NCBI GenBank assembly: GCA_021292165.1
Contig: CM037876.1
Location: 38,178,575-38,242,574 of the forward strand
Direction: 5' to 3'
Length of the DNA stretch: 64,000 nt
Source of the DNA: Shinisaurus crocodilurus
Taxonomy: Eukaryota > Chordata > Lepidosauria > Squamata > Shinisauridae
A program made the position numbers and the translations under genes. Shown here in pieces: positions 43,525 to 54,894 of the stretch. Position 1 is the first letter of the stretch; every line of letters begins with the position of its first letter. The notes under the pieces were generated by a model, which was not told the DNA's origin, did no database searches, and saw only the letters and a list, made by a program, of their open reading frames with translations.

Positions 43525-45370
43525 TGAGAATACACTTTTCATTCCCTCCCAACTTAATATACCTCTAGGTGCAGTTCACTACAGAATTCTAGTTGGAGGT
43601 TACTATAATGGCTTCCCTATTTGAATACTACAGGGGTTTGGGGAGAACCCAGTTTTTTAGACTAACCTCACTATTTGTGTATTCACTTGTTCTGGATCTC
43701 ATTGTGTGCTGTGTACATGGAGTTCCTGCACAAATCGACATTCCTTGCATTTAAATGAAAGGAACAGCTCAACATACCTATGCAGATGGCATGGAGCTGC
43801 TGCATTAAAATGAGCAGGGGAGCTCCATGCAATAATTAGAGCACCTATAACAGATCGCTGGACAATAACATCCACATGTTCCATATAATTTTTCATCAAT
43901 AACTCAGTGGGATACTTCTTTCTGATTCCCATTTTACAGATGGGAGGACCAGCTGATAGTGCCTTCATGGAATCCAGATTTTCCAGTTTTAAGGCTGACA
44001 CCTGTCTATCAGATCATACTTACTCTCACACAATTTCCAGTGCAAAAGTTGCAATGGTAGGTGGGGAGCCAAAAATATTCAGGAAAACCCTCTACCTTCC
44101 ACTCTATTGCAAAGTATTTGATTTGTTTGCAGCCATTGTTTCTCCAGTCTACTGCTGCTTTGTGTTGTGGGGTGGAGGGAAAAGGAACACATCCTTATTG
44201 CCCAATGCGTTCAGTGCTTGTTGCCTTGCCTAGCTGCACTGGCCAGTGTCACTGACTGCTAGTGCTGCATGGCACGATTTTCTCCCCCAATGCAGCTTTA
44301 GTGGTTATGACTAATTGGGTCAGAATATGGATAAGGATGTGCATTCATATATTCATCTGAATATGCATCCCACTAAACATAGTGCAGTGTGGATGGAGAA
44401 CATCTTCATTCATATGTGCATCCGGTTGCCTGCCTCTATACAGGCGTCATCCATCTATATTGCATTACTTTCAACAGGACGTGCGCTTGGATGTGTGTAT
44501 ATAGATGTGCATCTCTATCCACATTCTGCCCCAAGACAACTAAGCATACCTACAACAAGATAAGGCCACATCAGCCCAGTTTCCTTGGCAATGGGGAACA
44601 CAGTGGCATTCCCTCTTTCTCCAACACTGCCCTTGCAAATCATTTCACTCCCTTCCAAAGAGAGTGGTGAAAAAATGCCAAAAGACAGGGTGGGACATTT
44701 CATGGGAATAAAATAAAATGTTCATAAAACACACACACAGTTTTGGCTTGGCACATACTCTCTTGTGTCTTTCCAAATGGACAGTATCAACACACAATTC
44801 ATTGTTTCCACTATCCTTCCTGAGAGTAAGAAATCAAGCGCATTTGGGGATAAAGACCACTATCGTGTCATCAGATCCTAACTTGTTTGTTAAGATTACA
44901 CTGAGCTTTATTTTCTTCCTATATCTCTCCACACTTGTGTGGTGCTGCACCTTAACCAGTGCTATTTTTCGTAGGTTGAAACTGAAAAGCCACACTGTTT
45001 TCAAGGGATCACTCATTATAAATTCCAGGGCATGTCATTCTAAGAGCTGAACAGAAGATCAGTGGATTCATTGTTCTCTTTCCTTTCTTCATGGATTGTA
45101 CCAACCACTATTGTATGAAGTTGTTGTTTTTCCATTTAAGCATAGTTAAGCTTTTATCTCTAAGTCTGCAGACTGTGGGATGAGTTGGCCAGTTTTATTT
45201 TGGGCTGAGCTTCACCTTCATGGGAAGTACAGACATACATTGCTCAAGCTCAACCTGTCCTGAAAGTATCACTTCACTACCACAAAGTCAGCCCTAGATT
45301 CTTTACTGCTGCAGATAGAAGCAAAAACATAGACACCTGCTAAACTATCCTTGACACTCTAAAAATATGT
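43525..45370. other. long stretch without recognised gene or repeat
   Basis: Only short overlapping frames. 44330-44530 has alternating 'catccat' and 'tatatag' words. No transposon ends, LINE remnants or splice-flanked frames were identified. Confidence 0.3.
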
Positions 45371-45374
45371 CCTG

Positions 45375-45805
45375 GTCGGGGGGCAACCAAGATGGAGAGG
45401 AATAATCTGATGGAATAGCTGAAAGAACTGGGTACACTTAGCCTGGAGAAGATTAAGGGGAGACATGAGTCTTGAAATATCTGAATGGTTGCATGCACAA
45501 GATGGAGTAGACTTGTTCTCTGTTGTTCCAGAAGACTAAAACCAATGAGTGGAAATTTCAGGGAAGTAGATTCCAGCTAAACATTGGGAGAAACCTCCTA
45601 ACAGTAAAACTGTTTGACAGTGGAATAGACTGCCTTGGGAGGTAGTGGACTCTCCTTCACTGGAGGTATTTAAGCCGAGGCTGGACAGCCATCTGTTAGG
45701 GATGCTAATTGAATCCCACATTGCAGATCCTGCATTGAGCTGGGAGTTGGACTAGATAACCTCCAAGGTCCCTTCTAACTCTATAATTCTGATATTCTAA
45801 ATGCT
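45375..45805 (+). mobile_element. CR1 LINE 3' end, plus strand
   Basis: 'ctggagaagattaagggg', 'aggtagtggactctcc', 'aagccgaggctggacagcc', 'ttggactagataacc' and 'cttctaactctataattct' form the end of CR1 ORF2 and its 3' UTR with the octamer-like tail. The coding part is decayed. Confidence 0.85.
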
Positions 45806-45926
45806 GCATTAGGACAGTGTGGGCAAGCTCAGACCATAGTAAATCATTCCATAAAGGAGAGTACCAACCATCCCCCAACAACACAGTTATGTGGAAGAGG
45901 TAAAGTCTGATCCAGAATGTCTATGC

Positions 45927-46062
45927 CAGCTTTCCCCAACGTCTGCCCTGCAGATGTTGTTGGACTTCAACTCCCATCAGCCACAGACATCATGGCCAGT
46001 GGTCAGGAATGCTGGGAGTTGTAATCCAAAACATCTGGAGGACACTAGGTTGGGGAAGGCTG
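45927..46062. mobile_element. palindromic hAT MITE, 'cagctttccccaac' family
   Basis: Left end 'cagctttccccaac', right end 'gttggggaaggctg', inner arms 'tggacttcaactcccat' and 'gggagttgtaatcca'. Flanks gtctatgc and gtctacgc match at 7 of 8. Confidence 0.85.
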
Positions 46063-46469
46063 GTCTACGCCATAGACAGATACAGTCACTACTTTAGCAC
46101 ATCTTTTAGTTGCCCTGTTCATGCGAAGTGCCACCATGAAATGGCGGCCCTATATGTTACTTCCTTCATTTGGCTATATGGCAAGAAAGTCGTATCTGTG
46201 GTGTTATTCTCATGGCCTATTCACACATCATTGCCATCACTTGATGGTATAGTCATCAAGGGATGAATATCCATGTACAAATTAACTTTCTGACTTTGAT
46301 ATGCTCAGTTGATGTTATGTCAGTTTCAAAGTATGTGAGATGCAGAATAGGAAAGGAAGCAAGTTTTAAGCCAATATAGCTCAATAGTTAAAACATTGAT
46401 GAACAGTGTACCTTATGCACATCTATGAACAGTGAGCTTTTAAACAACACTGGAACCAACTATGACAGA

Positions 46470-46745
46470 GTTTCCTCATTAATGGTCTTCGAGAAATTGG
46501 TGAAGAACTACCTTTTTAGAAAGCTGCTCAGTTTGTAATCTGCTGTTTTTAATCTGTCTCTGGTTTTTTTAATATTTTAAAAAGTTTGCTTGCTGCTGCA
46601 TTTTTATTCTCTGCTGCTGTTTTACTGCTTTTATTTTAAATTGTAAAGGATATTTTAATTGTTAATTTATACGGATGGGATGTTGTTAGCTACCTTGAAC
46701 CCTAAGGAGGAAAAGATGGATATAAATGTTTTAAACAAACAAATA
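46470..46745 (+). mobile_element. L2-like LINE 3' end
   Basis: 'gaactacctttttagaaagc' (end of the ORF2-like region), a T-rich UTR, then 'agctaccttgaaccctaag' and 'gatggatataaatg' with an A-rich tail: the typical L2 ending. Confidence 0.65.
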
Positions 46746-47115
46746 AACTTGTTAAGTCCCCCAAAATATCATTTCCTGGGGGGTAGAATTAATATAGAGA
46801 TTATGTCCCACCACACACTCAACATTTCAAAGTAGGGTATAATGTTTCAACTGTAGGTGAATAAAGACAGCAACAGGGACATATCTAATTGGCTGTAAAA
46901 TGTGAAATGAACATCGACCTTCTTCCTTGTCAATGGAAACATGATCTGATTCTCTGTGTATCTTACTAACTTTATTTAATCAAAGGATTAGAAATGTTAA
47001 TCTACTCAGGGGAGCAACCCTTAAGACAAAGAACAAAGGAATGCAGCACACACAGCATACCCAAAATGGTAACAACCTTGAAACCCTGACGTGGATTAAA
47101 TATAATTCCTATAGG

Positions 47116-47252
47116 ACAGTGTTCTCCAACCTTGGGTCCCCAGTTGCTTTTGGCCTACAACTCCCAGCATGCCCCAGCCAGCATAGCTGGCTGGGGCATG
47201 CTGAGAGTTGTAGGCCAAAAACATCTGGGGACCCAAGGTTGGAGAACACTGT
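47116..47252. mobile_element. palindromic hAT MITE, 'cagtgttctccaacc' family
   Basis: Ends 'acagtgttctccaacc' and 'ggttggagaacactgt', flanked by cctatagg and actatagg (7 of 8). Arms 'ggcctacaactcccagc' and 'gctgagagttgtaggcc' form a long hairpin. Confidence 0.9.
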
Positions 47253-47360
47253 ACTATAGGTTTCAAGAGGACCACCACTCATGAAAAGTGGATTCAGGCA
47301 TTCAGCCAGCATTGGTATAAGTACCTGCCCTAAATAATTGTACCATGTATAGAATTAGAT

Positions 47361-47635
47361 CAGGAGTGGGGAACCTCTTTCAGCCTGAGGGCCAAATTCA
47401 ATTTTGGAGAAGTTCTCAGGGGCCGTGTTCTAGTGGTGGGTGTGGCCAAAGGGGCAAAAATACCTGCCTATTTTAACTTAAAGCTCTTACTGCCAGCAGG
47501 GAAGCCTTTGGAGAGGCATTCCAACCTTTTAGACTTGGAAAAAAGCATTCAAAATCTGGAAAACCACCCAATGATTGGTGGTCCAGAGAAAAGGGGTGTG
47601 GCCAAAGAAAGGGGGTGTGGCCATCTGGGGAACAC
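47361..47635. mobile_element. hAT-like element, 'caggagtggggaacc' family
   Basis: The left end 'caggagtggggaacctc' followed by 'agcctgagggccaaatt' matches the insertion at 20516. Shared internal words include 'aaagctcttactgcc' and 'gagaggcattccaacc'. The right end is uncertain, near 'ccatctggggaac'. Confidence 0.55.
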
Positions 47636-47649
47636 TAACCCTGACAATG

Positions 47650-47805
47650 ATTCCAAAATAACTATGCCACCTCATGCATCTGATGAAGGGGATTCTAGTC
47701 CACAAAACCTTGCGCCATAATAAATGTGTTAGCCTTTCAGGTGCCATAAGGCTCCTTGTTTTTGTTGCAGTAGACTAACATGGCTACCCCTCTGCACATC
47801 GAAAC
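47650..47805. repeat. 'gtagccatgtta' repeat, reverse orientation
   Basis: 'ctcatgcatctgatgaagg', 'ttctagtccacaaaacc', 'ggtgccataaggctcc' and 'gactaacatggctacccc' give the uninterrupted version of the repeat that hosts the LTR at 33416. Confidence 0.65.
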
Positions 47806-48557
47806 AATCTTCCTGTGCAACTTGAGAAAATGTTGGCTTTTTTAAAAAATCACCATCACTTGCCCTTGCCTTCATTGCCTACTTGCTCTTAGTAAAATAA
47901 TCATGTCGCTAGATCTGACTGGTTCTGATTATATTTGCTGATGTCTGGGGGCACTATTGTGTCAGTCAATGTCACAACATCAACTCATTGAGGTCACATC
48001 ATTCCATTAACAACATGATCCCTGATTAGGTGGGAACACCCATGTGACCTCCAAAAAAGCAGCAGCTGGAGGCATGGGAATGGCAGCCAGGGACGCAATG
48101 ATGCCAAACAGAATTGGGGAGCGGGGAGATGAATATTCACACTGTCTAGGAGGGCGGAGATATATTTTTATCAAATCACCAGTTTCCACCTGAAAATGGA
48201 AAGTAATGAAAATCCAACACATTCCTAATGCTCAGGGGCATCGTAATGTACTGTTTGGTGTTTTTCAAAGTAATCCTGTGAAGGCATGGGAAAAGATGCA
48301 TGGAAACGGGTTACTTTTCAAGTGACTTTTTTTATTATTATTTAAAGGATTCAATGGAGATCCTTGAAACCTGCACACACAAACAGTTCTAGAAAAGCTA
48401 TGTGGAAATTCCAGTCTGAAAGAATGTTTCATTTATTCATACATTCATTTCCCATGATGTCCTATGACCAGGTTCACCTGTGGGCTGCAGATGTTACATC
48501 AAAACAGGCTTTCGGGAACTACTACACAATTATGTTTTTCCCCATTATATTTTAAAG
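47806..48557. other. unassigned stretch
   Basis: 47940-48060 shares 'cacccatgtgac'-type words with 31540-31700, suggesting one unclassified repeat. No gene. Confidence 0.3.
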
Positions 48558-48692
48558 CAGCCTTCCCCAGCCTGGTGTCTTCCAGATATTTTGGACTTCG
48601 ACTCCCATCAGCCCCAGCCAGCATGGCAAATAGTCTCAAATGCTGGGAGTTGTAGTCCAAAGTATCCGAGGGCACCAGATTGGGGAAGGCTG
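48558..48692. mobile_element. palindromic hAT MITE, 'cagccttccccagcc' family
   Basis: Left end 'cagccttccccagcctgg', right end 'attggggaaggctg', inner arms 'cgactcccatcagcccc' and 'ctgggagttgtagtcc'. Flanks ttttaaag and ttctaaag match at 7 of 8. Confidence 0.87.
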
Positions 48693-48750
48693 TTCTAAAG
48701 TGTACAAAGGAACCCACTGAAATACTCTGTATCAATTTACCTGTATGAGT

Positions 48751-48751
<1 letters not shown>

Positions 48752-48784
<33 letters not shown>
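48752..48784. repeat. (GT)n microsatellite
   Basis: About sixteen GT units. Confidence 0.95.
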
Positions 48785-48789
<5 letters not shown>

Positions 48790-48943
48790 TTTCTTTTCCT
48801 CATGAGACAGTATTAGAAAAGCAAAACCAGATCTAGCAAACTAAAGGAATCACTGGGGCTCATATAAGTACCCTGAGTGTCAAATGTCAGTTGAAATTTC
48901 ATGCTGAGACAAGTGTTTTTGTAGTCACTGTGTTATTAATGAT

Positions 48944-49727
48944 CAGGGATGTTGAAGAGTCCTTGGTCTCGAGTCACGAGTTGAGTCACGAGTCTTTGGA
49001 CCCGAGTCTCGAGTCCGAGTCCGAGTCCTTGGTCCAAAATGGTGACTCACGAGTCACGAGTCCTGAGTCACTCCCAAAACTGACTCCACGAGTCCCTATT
49101 AAAATCAATGGGGGGTTTTCCCAACAAAATAAGGCTACTTCAGATGTGTGGCTTAAATAAATTCTAGGCACAAGTGTGCCTTTTTATTTCAAAACTCTGC
49201 AACTGATTTTGGCAAGAACAGACCAGGCAGACAAACCCAAAATAACCAGGCAGGCAGAGGAGGCAGGGAACCCCAAAGCAGGCAGGCAGAGGCCTTTGTC
49301 TTGGACAATTCAACTGTTGAACAGGTCAAGAAGAGACCAGGCAGGCAGAGGAGGCTGGGAACCCCAAACAGGCAGGCAGAGGCAGCCAAACCCAAAATGT
49401 CTGACCCTAACCCAAGCCCCCCACAACAACACATCAATCAAAATGAATCCCAACACATCGTTGGGGCTGCGCTCCTGGTAGCTGTCCATAGTGGCCGAGC
49501 AGCGGCGCGCCTCAGCTTCCATGCGCTCTTCACCGGTGATCGCGCTCCTTCTGGCACAGCCAGAAGACTCGTCAACAGCCCAGGGATGTTGACGAGTCCT
49601 TGGTCTCGAGTCCCGAGTCGAGTCTCGAGTCCCATTAAAAATATTGGGACTCGAGTCCGAGTCGAGTCAGAGGGGGGACTCAGTCTGACTCACGAGTCGA
49701 GTCCTCGAGTCCGAGTCCCCATCCCTG
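48944..49727. mobile_element. hAT element rich in GACTCGAG words, copy 2
   Basis: It starts 'cagggatgttgaagagtcc', ends 'gagtccccatccctg', and is flanked by the perfect 8-bp duplication ttaatgat (48936-48943 and 49728-49735). It is inverted relative to the 22427 copy and shares the 'aggcaggcaga' tandem centre. An internal terminus-like 'cagggatgttgacgagtcc' lies at 49582. It differs from copy 1 at about 49425-49575, where a GC-rich, CpG-containing block replaces an AT-rich segment. Confidence 0.92.
49310..49522 (-). other. possible captured coding start within hAT copy 2
   Basis: On the minus strand an ATG at 49520-49522 opens MEAEARRCSATMDSYQERSP followed by NDVLGFIL, then runs into transposon sequence. 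Only about the first 30 residues lie in the GC-rich block that copy 1 lacks. The composition (CpG-rich, mixed charged and polar residues) looks like a real first exon, but I do not recognise a parent gene. Confidence 0.3.
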
Positions 49728-50039
49728 TTAATGATTGTGGAAAAATTTGTGTCGACCACTGACCCCCGACACTTCTGTGAACTCTCATATTTAACTTATA
49801 AGACATAGCATTCAATTATATAGTAGTAGTAGCAGCAGCACAAAGGGTTTATTTGAGGCCACAGATCTTTTTTCATGGTAGCAACCTTATTTCCCTCAGG
49901 TGCTTCACTAGCATCGGCCATTTTCTATGCCAATACGTCCCCATGTTATGGAAGAGGGCAGGTTAGTGTTGTTGCTGAAAAACAGCCTCAGTGATGGAGG
50001 TAGTTTTGGGGGCCAGCCGGGGTGTAAAACGGTCTGGAA

Positions 50040-50175
50040 ACTATTTATTTATTGATACATTCATTTATTTGAAACATTTCTAACTGATCCTTCATCCAAT
50101 GGATTCCAGGGTGGTGTACAACAGACATAAATATTATTAAAAACTAAACACAAATGCAATACTCTTAATAAGAAT
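50040..50175 (-). mobile_element. L2-like LINE 3' terminus, minus strand
   Basis: Plus-strand 'ctatttatttattgatac', 'ccaatggattccagggtgg' and 'tgtacaacagacataaat' is the reverse of an L2 or related tail. Confidence 0.45.
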
Positions 50176-50179
50176 TGCA

Positions 50180-51050
50180 GACTGAGAGGCAGCAAAATAG
50201 AAGATAAACAACAAGTAGACGGAGGAAAGTACCAATTTTCACAGAATCATCGTCCTTCTATGTTTCAGGTACAAAATGCTACTCTTTGCTCTTGGTGATG
50301 TCCAGCACACAAACTGATCTAGTGATGGGCCAGATGCAGATATTTTCAGTTTGCTGAAAGCAACCCTTTCTCATGCATTCCAACAACTTATTTCAAATCA
50401 GGTAAAACGACCTCTCTCACACTGGAGACCCACTGGAACGTCACAATTTTGCACATTCCCACATACAGAATACATAAGGAACAGATGGCAACCACCAAGA
50501 GAATTTTGGGTTGGAGATTGGAAATCAGAAGCTAGGGCTGAATTGGATCAGAGGCAGATATGCTCTGTTTGCTTATATTTGGAATTTGATCATTTCCCCC
50601 ATTTTTGAATGAGACATTTAAGCAGAATTTCAATTTACATTTTGAACATGAAACTTTGCATGCCATATCAAATGCTTCAGGCTTTTTAGCATCTTGAATA
50701 TTTTGATTTTGGCATACTTCCGCTGCCTTCTCATAAGCTGTGAACCATAAAATACCAATTATTTCTGCATATTATTGATCAAATGCTGTCAGATGCTAAT
50801 ACCATGGCATGCTATGCGATCCAAAATATGATTGCATGTCATCTATTGAACACTGTTATGAATGGGGAGGGGGGATGACTTTCCCTACTGGTGGATCCCT
50901 TCTTTACACGGTTTCCATAGTGAAAAGAACTACTGATTGGCTGCCACCAGTCAGGACGAACCTCGTGACAGAGGGCATAATCCAATGGGGCGCTTACACC
51001 CCTGATTCTTTTCCGCCCACTAATTCCCTTTCACAAATGGTGAGTCCCAC
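50180..51050. other. unassigned stretch
   Basis: No gene. 50880-51050 has GC-richer text ('ctgattggctgccaccag') without paired ends. Confidence 0.3.
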
Positions 51051-51051
51051 C

Positions 51052-51222
51052 ATTGGCTCACACTGGCTCAGCTTGTTTGAGCGTGGAAAGCTAAGCAGGG
51101 TCAGGCCTGGTTATTACTTAGATGGGAGACCCCTCCTCTAGTTTCCTGCATTGAACAGGGGGTTGGACTCGATGGTCTTGTAGGCCCCTTCCAGCTCTAT
51201 GATCTATGAATCTATGAAATGG
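51052..51222 (+). mobile_element. 5S-rRNA-derived SINE with CR1-like tail, copy 3
   Basis: 'ctcagcttgtttgagcgtgg', 'aaagctaagcagggtcagg' and 'cctggttattacttagatgg' are 5S rRNA-like in order. They are followed by 'gagacccctcctctagtttc' and the CR1-type end 'ttggactcgatggtcttg' with 'ccagctctatgatctatg'. This copy keeps 'gggagacc', which is altered in copy 2. Confidence 0.88.
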
Positions 51223-51712
51223 GAACAACTGCTTATGCAAGGGAGATTTATTGCTTCCTAGTGGAAGCCCCGAAACTAGTGGAAACACTCATTTCTGGAA
51301 GGAGGCAGTTCAGCGGAGTTCCCTTATGCAAGCTCCACTGACTTGCCACCTTCCAGAAAGGAGCATTTCCACTCATTTCAGGTTGCTTCCAGGAGCATTA
51401 AATCACTGCTGCGCAAGCAGTTGGGGCCGCTTATGCAATTGGCAGAGCGGAAGAGAATTGCCGTGGGCAGAAATGCCCCATTGGATTCTGCCTACAATGT
51501 TCCACCAAGACCTTCATCAATTTTCCAGTGGTCTGTGGGATAAAATATTTAATAACAGCTTCCTTAGAATATGCACCTGAATCATCTGCAATGCACATAT
51601 CTTCTGTGGCAGACACACAGAGGTTCTTTGGCAGACAACTGTGTGAAAATTGAAATGTAGAGACCCTGCATATCAGTTCTCTATATTAATAATATGCAAA
51701 ACCAGAAGCATA

Positions 51713-51924
51713 GAGAGCCAGTGTGATGTAGTGGTTAGAGTGTTGGACTGGGACTCGGGAGATCCAGGTTCTAGTCCCCACTTAGCCACAAAGCTCACTG
51801 GGTGACTTTGGGCCAGTCACTGATTCTCAGCCTAACCTACCTCACAGGGGATAAAATGGAGAGGAGGAGGAGGATTATTATGTAAACCGCCTTGGGTTCC
51901 TTGCAAGAGGAAAAAAGGTGGGAT

Positions 51925-51928
<4 letters not shown>
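51713..51928 (+). mobile_element. MIR-like CORE-SINE
   Basis: Head 'gagccagtgtgatgtagtgg', 'ggttctagtccccac', CORE 'aagctcactgggtgacttt', 'cctaacctacctcacagg' (with a small deletion of the gttgttgtga part) and L2-like end 'ccgccttgggttccttgc'. The tail has become a TA microsatellite. Confidence 0.92.

Positions 51929-51972
<44 letters not shown>
51929..51972. repeat. (TA)n microsatellite
   Basis: About twenty TA units at the 3' end of the SINE, probably grown from its AT-rich tail. Confidence 0.95.
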
Positions 51973-51974
<2 letters not shown>

Positions 51975-51975
<1 letters not shown>

Positions 51976-52200
51976 ACTGGTTTTATTGGCCTGTTTTTAC
52001 TGTCACTGGTTTTAATGTTTGCATCTCCTGCTGCCAGTTTCTAAGATTTAAGGAGGATAATTTATGTTTTTTTAAATACTTGCTTTATTCATCATTCTTA
52101 TGCTTGTGGTTTTGCATGTTATTAATACTGCTGTTACTCACCTTGAACTGTCAGGAGAGGCTAGATATAAATTTGTTAAATAAAATAAAATGTTGAATTC
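51975..52200 (+). mobile_element. L2-like LINE 3' end
   Basis: T-rich UTR then 'tactcaccttgaactgtcag' and 'gaggctagatataaattt' with an A-rich tail. Degraded. Confidence 0.6.
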
Positions 52201-52289
52201 AAATATGAAGGTGTGTGTGTGTGTGTGTCAGGGTTCAAATACATACCATGTTATAGCTTGCAGCTCCCTTACTATTTTTATTTTGCTCA

Positions 52290-52930
52290 AAAGTACTGTT
52301 GGCAGGGGGGTGACAGCATACAGGGAGAGGTAGTTTAACCCTCTCCTCCTCAGCTCTGACCCCAAATTGCCTCCCAGCCATTACCAATACTTAAAAAGTA
52401 CCCACTAGGGCAGGGCTCTCCAACCTTGGGTCCCCAGATGTTGCTGGCCTACATGGCTAATGGCAAGGGACTCTGGGAGCTGTAGTCCAGCAACATCTGG
52501 GGACCCAAGGTTGGAGAGCCCTGCACTAGGGACAGCAGCACCCTTGCTAGGCACTTAAAAGATTCGAGGACCAATCTTTCCATTGGCATCAATGGAATAT
52601 GTTTTTTCTAAGCCTAATTGCCATGAAGAGGGGGGAGTTTGGGGGGGCACAGTACACAGAGAAAGGAGGGTTAACCCTTCCCACCGCAAGTGTAATGCAC
52701 CTGGAAATTCCACCCCCCTCCCCGCAAAACAGCAAAGATTAGGGGAAACCTCCCATTGGCACCAATGGGAATATTTTTTTTCTTAGCTTAATTGCATTGC
52801 AGGGGGGGGAAGGTTGTGGGGGACATTGTGGCATGTGGGGAGGGGGTGTTAACCCTTCTCTCCCCAGCTGTAATCCCCCTTGGAAATTGCCCCCCAGATA
52901 GCAATTAAGCTGGGGGGGGGGAATTCCATT
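52290..52930. repeat. degenerate tandem repeat, about 180-bp units
   Basis: Three successive units share, in order, a G-run with 'gggg', 'gagggttaacccttc'-type words, 'ctgtaat' and 'ggaaattgcccccc'. Units begin near 52295, 52625 and 52800. 'ccattggcaccaatgg'-type palindromes occur at 52581 and 52752, and a related 'ccattggccccaatgg' at 52926. A hAT MITE (52411-52523) sits between the first unit and the next. No coding role is apparent. Confidence 0.5.
52411..52523. mobile_element. palindromic hAT MITE
   Basis: It starts 'cagggctctccaaccttggg', ends 'cccaaggttggagagccctg', and is flanked by the perfect 8-bp duplication cactaggg (52403-52410 and 52524-52531). A 113-bp hairpin with no coding capacity. 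Confidence 0.95.
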
Positions 52931-52934
52931 GGCC

Positions 52935-53650
52935 CCAATGGATACTTAGGGTTCTGGAGAATAGATCCATGGATGGCCGTAGGAAATAGATCTGGGGCAG
53001 GGACCCATGGGCTCAGGCCTAGCAATGCCCCTGGGAAGGGAAGAATTAAAGCTCTGCTTCCCTCATGATAAGGTCTCAATTCGAATCAGGGCCCCCACAC
53101 TTACTTTTGAGTAAAAACACAAAAGGGGCAGCACTGTGTATTTATTTTAACGTACCATATAATTTGACCCTCAGATACCGATAGACAATATCTGGAGAAC
53201 AGTTGGGGAACATTCAAGCACCAGAGAACACCAAAATTCATTTTATGTGGTGGTGGGGGCATTCATTTCAAATTCAGCTCATTAACATTCACAAAGGAAG
53301 GTTTCTGAGGAGACTTAGCGAAGGGTGGGGTCAGGGTGCTTAATACGCTTTATTCCTTGCTATTCACTCTTTGCCTAAGTCATGCGGTCCCTGAAAAATG
53401 TGTTTCATTAGGCATTAAACATTTGAAATTTGGGAGGACACTTTGTGAAACTTTCATAATTAGTTAAGTCTCATAATTAGAGGTGGAGTTGATGATCTTT
53501 GATGTTATTTATGCAGTGCTCTTTAAAACCTAAATTAAAAAAAAAAGTAGACAGCTTGTTTATATCCAGAAATACTGCCAAGATTAATTCTTACTCTACC
53601 AGACCTGGAACTTGATTAAAATGTCTTAATTAAAACTGACCTATAAGGCA
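52935..53650. other. unassigned stretch
   Basis: No gene. About 53340-53640 is AT-rich without repeat words ('ttcataattagttaagtc') and could be conserved noncoding DNA, judged by composition only. Confidence 0.25.
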
Positions 53651-53651
53651 A

Positions 53652-53655
<4 letters not shown>

Positions 53656-53736
<81 letters not shown>

Positions 53737-53744
53737 GGGGGGGG

Positions 53745-53790
<46 letters not shown>
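53656..53790. repeat. compound microsatellite (CT)n-(GT)n-(G)n-(GA)n
   Basis: Roughly 50 bp of CT, 28 bp of GT, a G run, then about 42 bp of GA. The CT and GA blocks are complementary, so one strand can fold into a long hairpin with the GT/G part as a loop. Confidence 0.95.
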
Positions 53791-53792
<2 letters not shown>

Positions 53793-54194
53793 TTTGATTT
53801 ATTGAGAACTATAAACATTCAGTACACTGTAAAAGACAGTGATGGTTTATAGTTTGACGAGGTAATCCATCCAAAATAAGAAGTATGCTGAATATCTTCG
53901 GGCAATACTTAGTGTGGTCTCTGCCCTAGGAAGAAAGTCTAGAGCCACATTGTAACTATTTAACTAAGCACAGCTTTTTATCTAGAAGAATTAGTGGAAA
54001 TTTTAATTAAGCTTTTGAAAAAGAATGTATTCTGTGAAAGAACATGGAGAGAAATAAACACAAATATGTACAAATATGCACACACAAAAAAGAGTGTGTG
54101 ATGACAGAAAAGGGAAACCAAATGATCAAGGGCCCGGAGCAACCCACCGATAAGGAAAGGTTTTTTTGGGGGGGGCTTTTTTTTACCTTAGGGG

Positions 54195-54450
54195 GGGAGG
54201 CAATGAATGGGGGACATGATAAGGGTATATAAAATCATGCATGGTGTGGAGAATAGTAAGAATACTAGAATCCAATGAGGTCACATCCAATGAAGCTGAG
54301 CGGTGGGCGATACAGGACAGATAAGAGGAAGTACTTCTTCACACAGCACATACCGTAGTTAACCTATGGAATCTGCTACCTGATGGCCGCCAATTTGGAG
54401 GGCTTTGGGATTAGACAAATTCATGGAGAAGGCGATCAACACATCTACAC
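54195..54450 (+). mobile_element. CR1-type LINE, ORF2 C-terminal fragment
   Basis: 'gggggacatgataaggg', 'aaaatcatgcatggtgtgg', 'ccaatgaagctgagcgg', 'gtacttcttcacacagc' and 'attcatggagaaggcg' give, in translation, the motif order typical of the CR1 ORF2 end (TDKRKYFFTQ-like, then LDKFMEK-like). Broken by several indels. Confidence 0.75.
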
Positions 54451-54454
54451 CAAA

Positions 54455-54890
54455 AGACAAACCCCCAACTCAAGTACGAAAGCTGCAATCTCAAGTAGTC
54501 CCATTGAGATGTATGGAATTACTCCAATAGTAACTGGTTAAGAGATAGCACTCAAGGCTTTTAAAGAAGACTTTACAAAACTAGCAGTTCTGAAAAGTCT
54601 TTTTGAGTGGCAGTGCGCTGTGCAAGCTGTGAATCCCATTGTATAAGTTTTGAAAGTGAGATGTAGAGCCTGTTTATTGAAAATTGCTTAAGGACAGATT
54701 AGATTTGTTTTCCTCCTAATTGTCATGATATTAATGTTAAGATGATTTATGTTTGATCAAAGCAATAGCACTGACAGAACTTAAATCATCCTACACTAAG
54801 ACCAAATTGATAATGGTGTGGCTTCCTTTCATGCATATTTAATGGCAAGATGTCAGTTGTCGACACTTTAGAACAAATACTAAGACTCAG
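54455..54890. other. unassigned stretch
   Basis: AT-rich text without a frame, transposon ends or repeat words. Confidence 0.25.
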
Positions 54891-54894
54891 CATT

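Noticed and set aside
48752..48784. CRISPR-like or regulatory repeat
   Set aside because: It is a plain GT microsatellite; there is no spacer-repeat alternation anywhere in the window.
51052..51130. A 5S rRNA gene
   Set aside because: The 5S-like part is incomplete, diverged and fused to a CR1-type tail, and the same fusion recurs elsewhere, so it is a SINE.
53630..53818. Frame with Ser-Leu and Arg-Glu repeats
   Set aside because: Pure translation of the CT/GA microsatellite.
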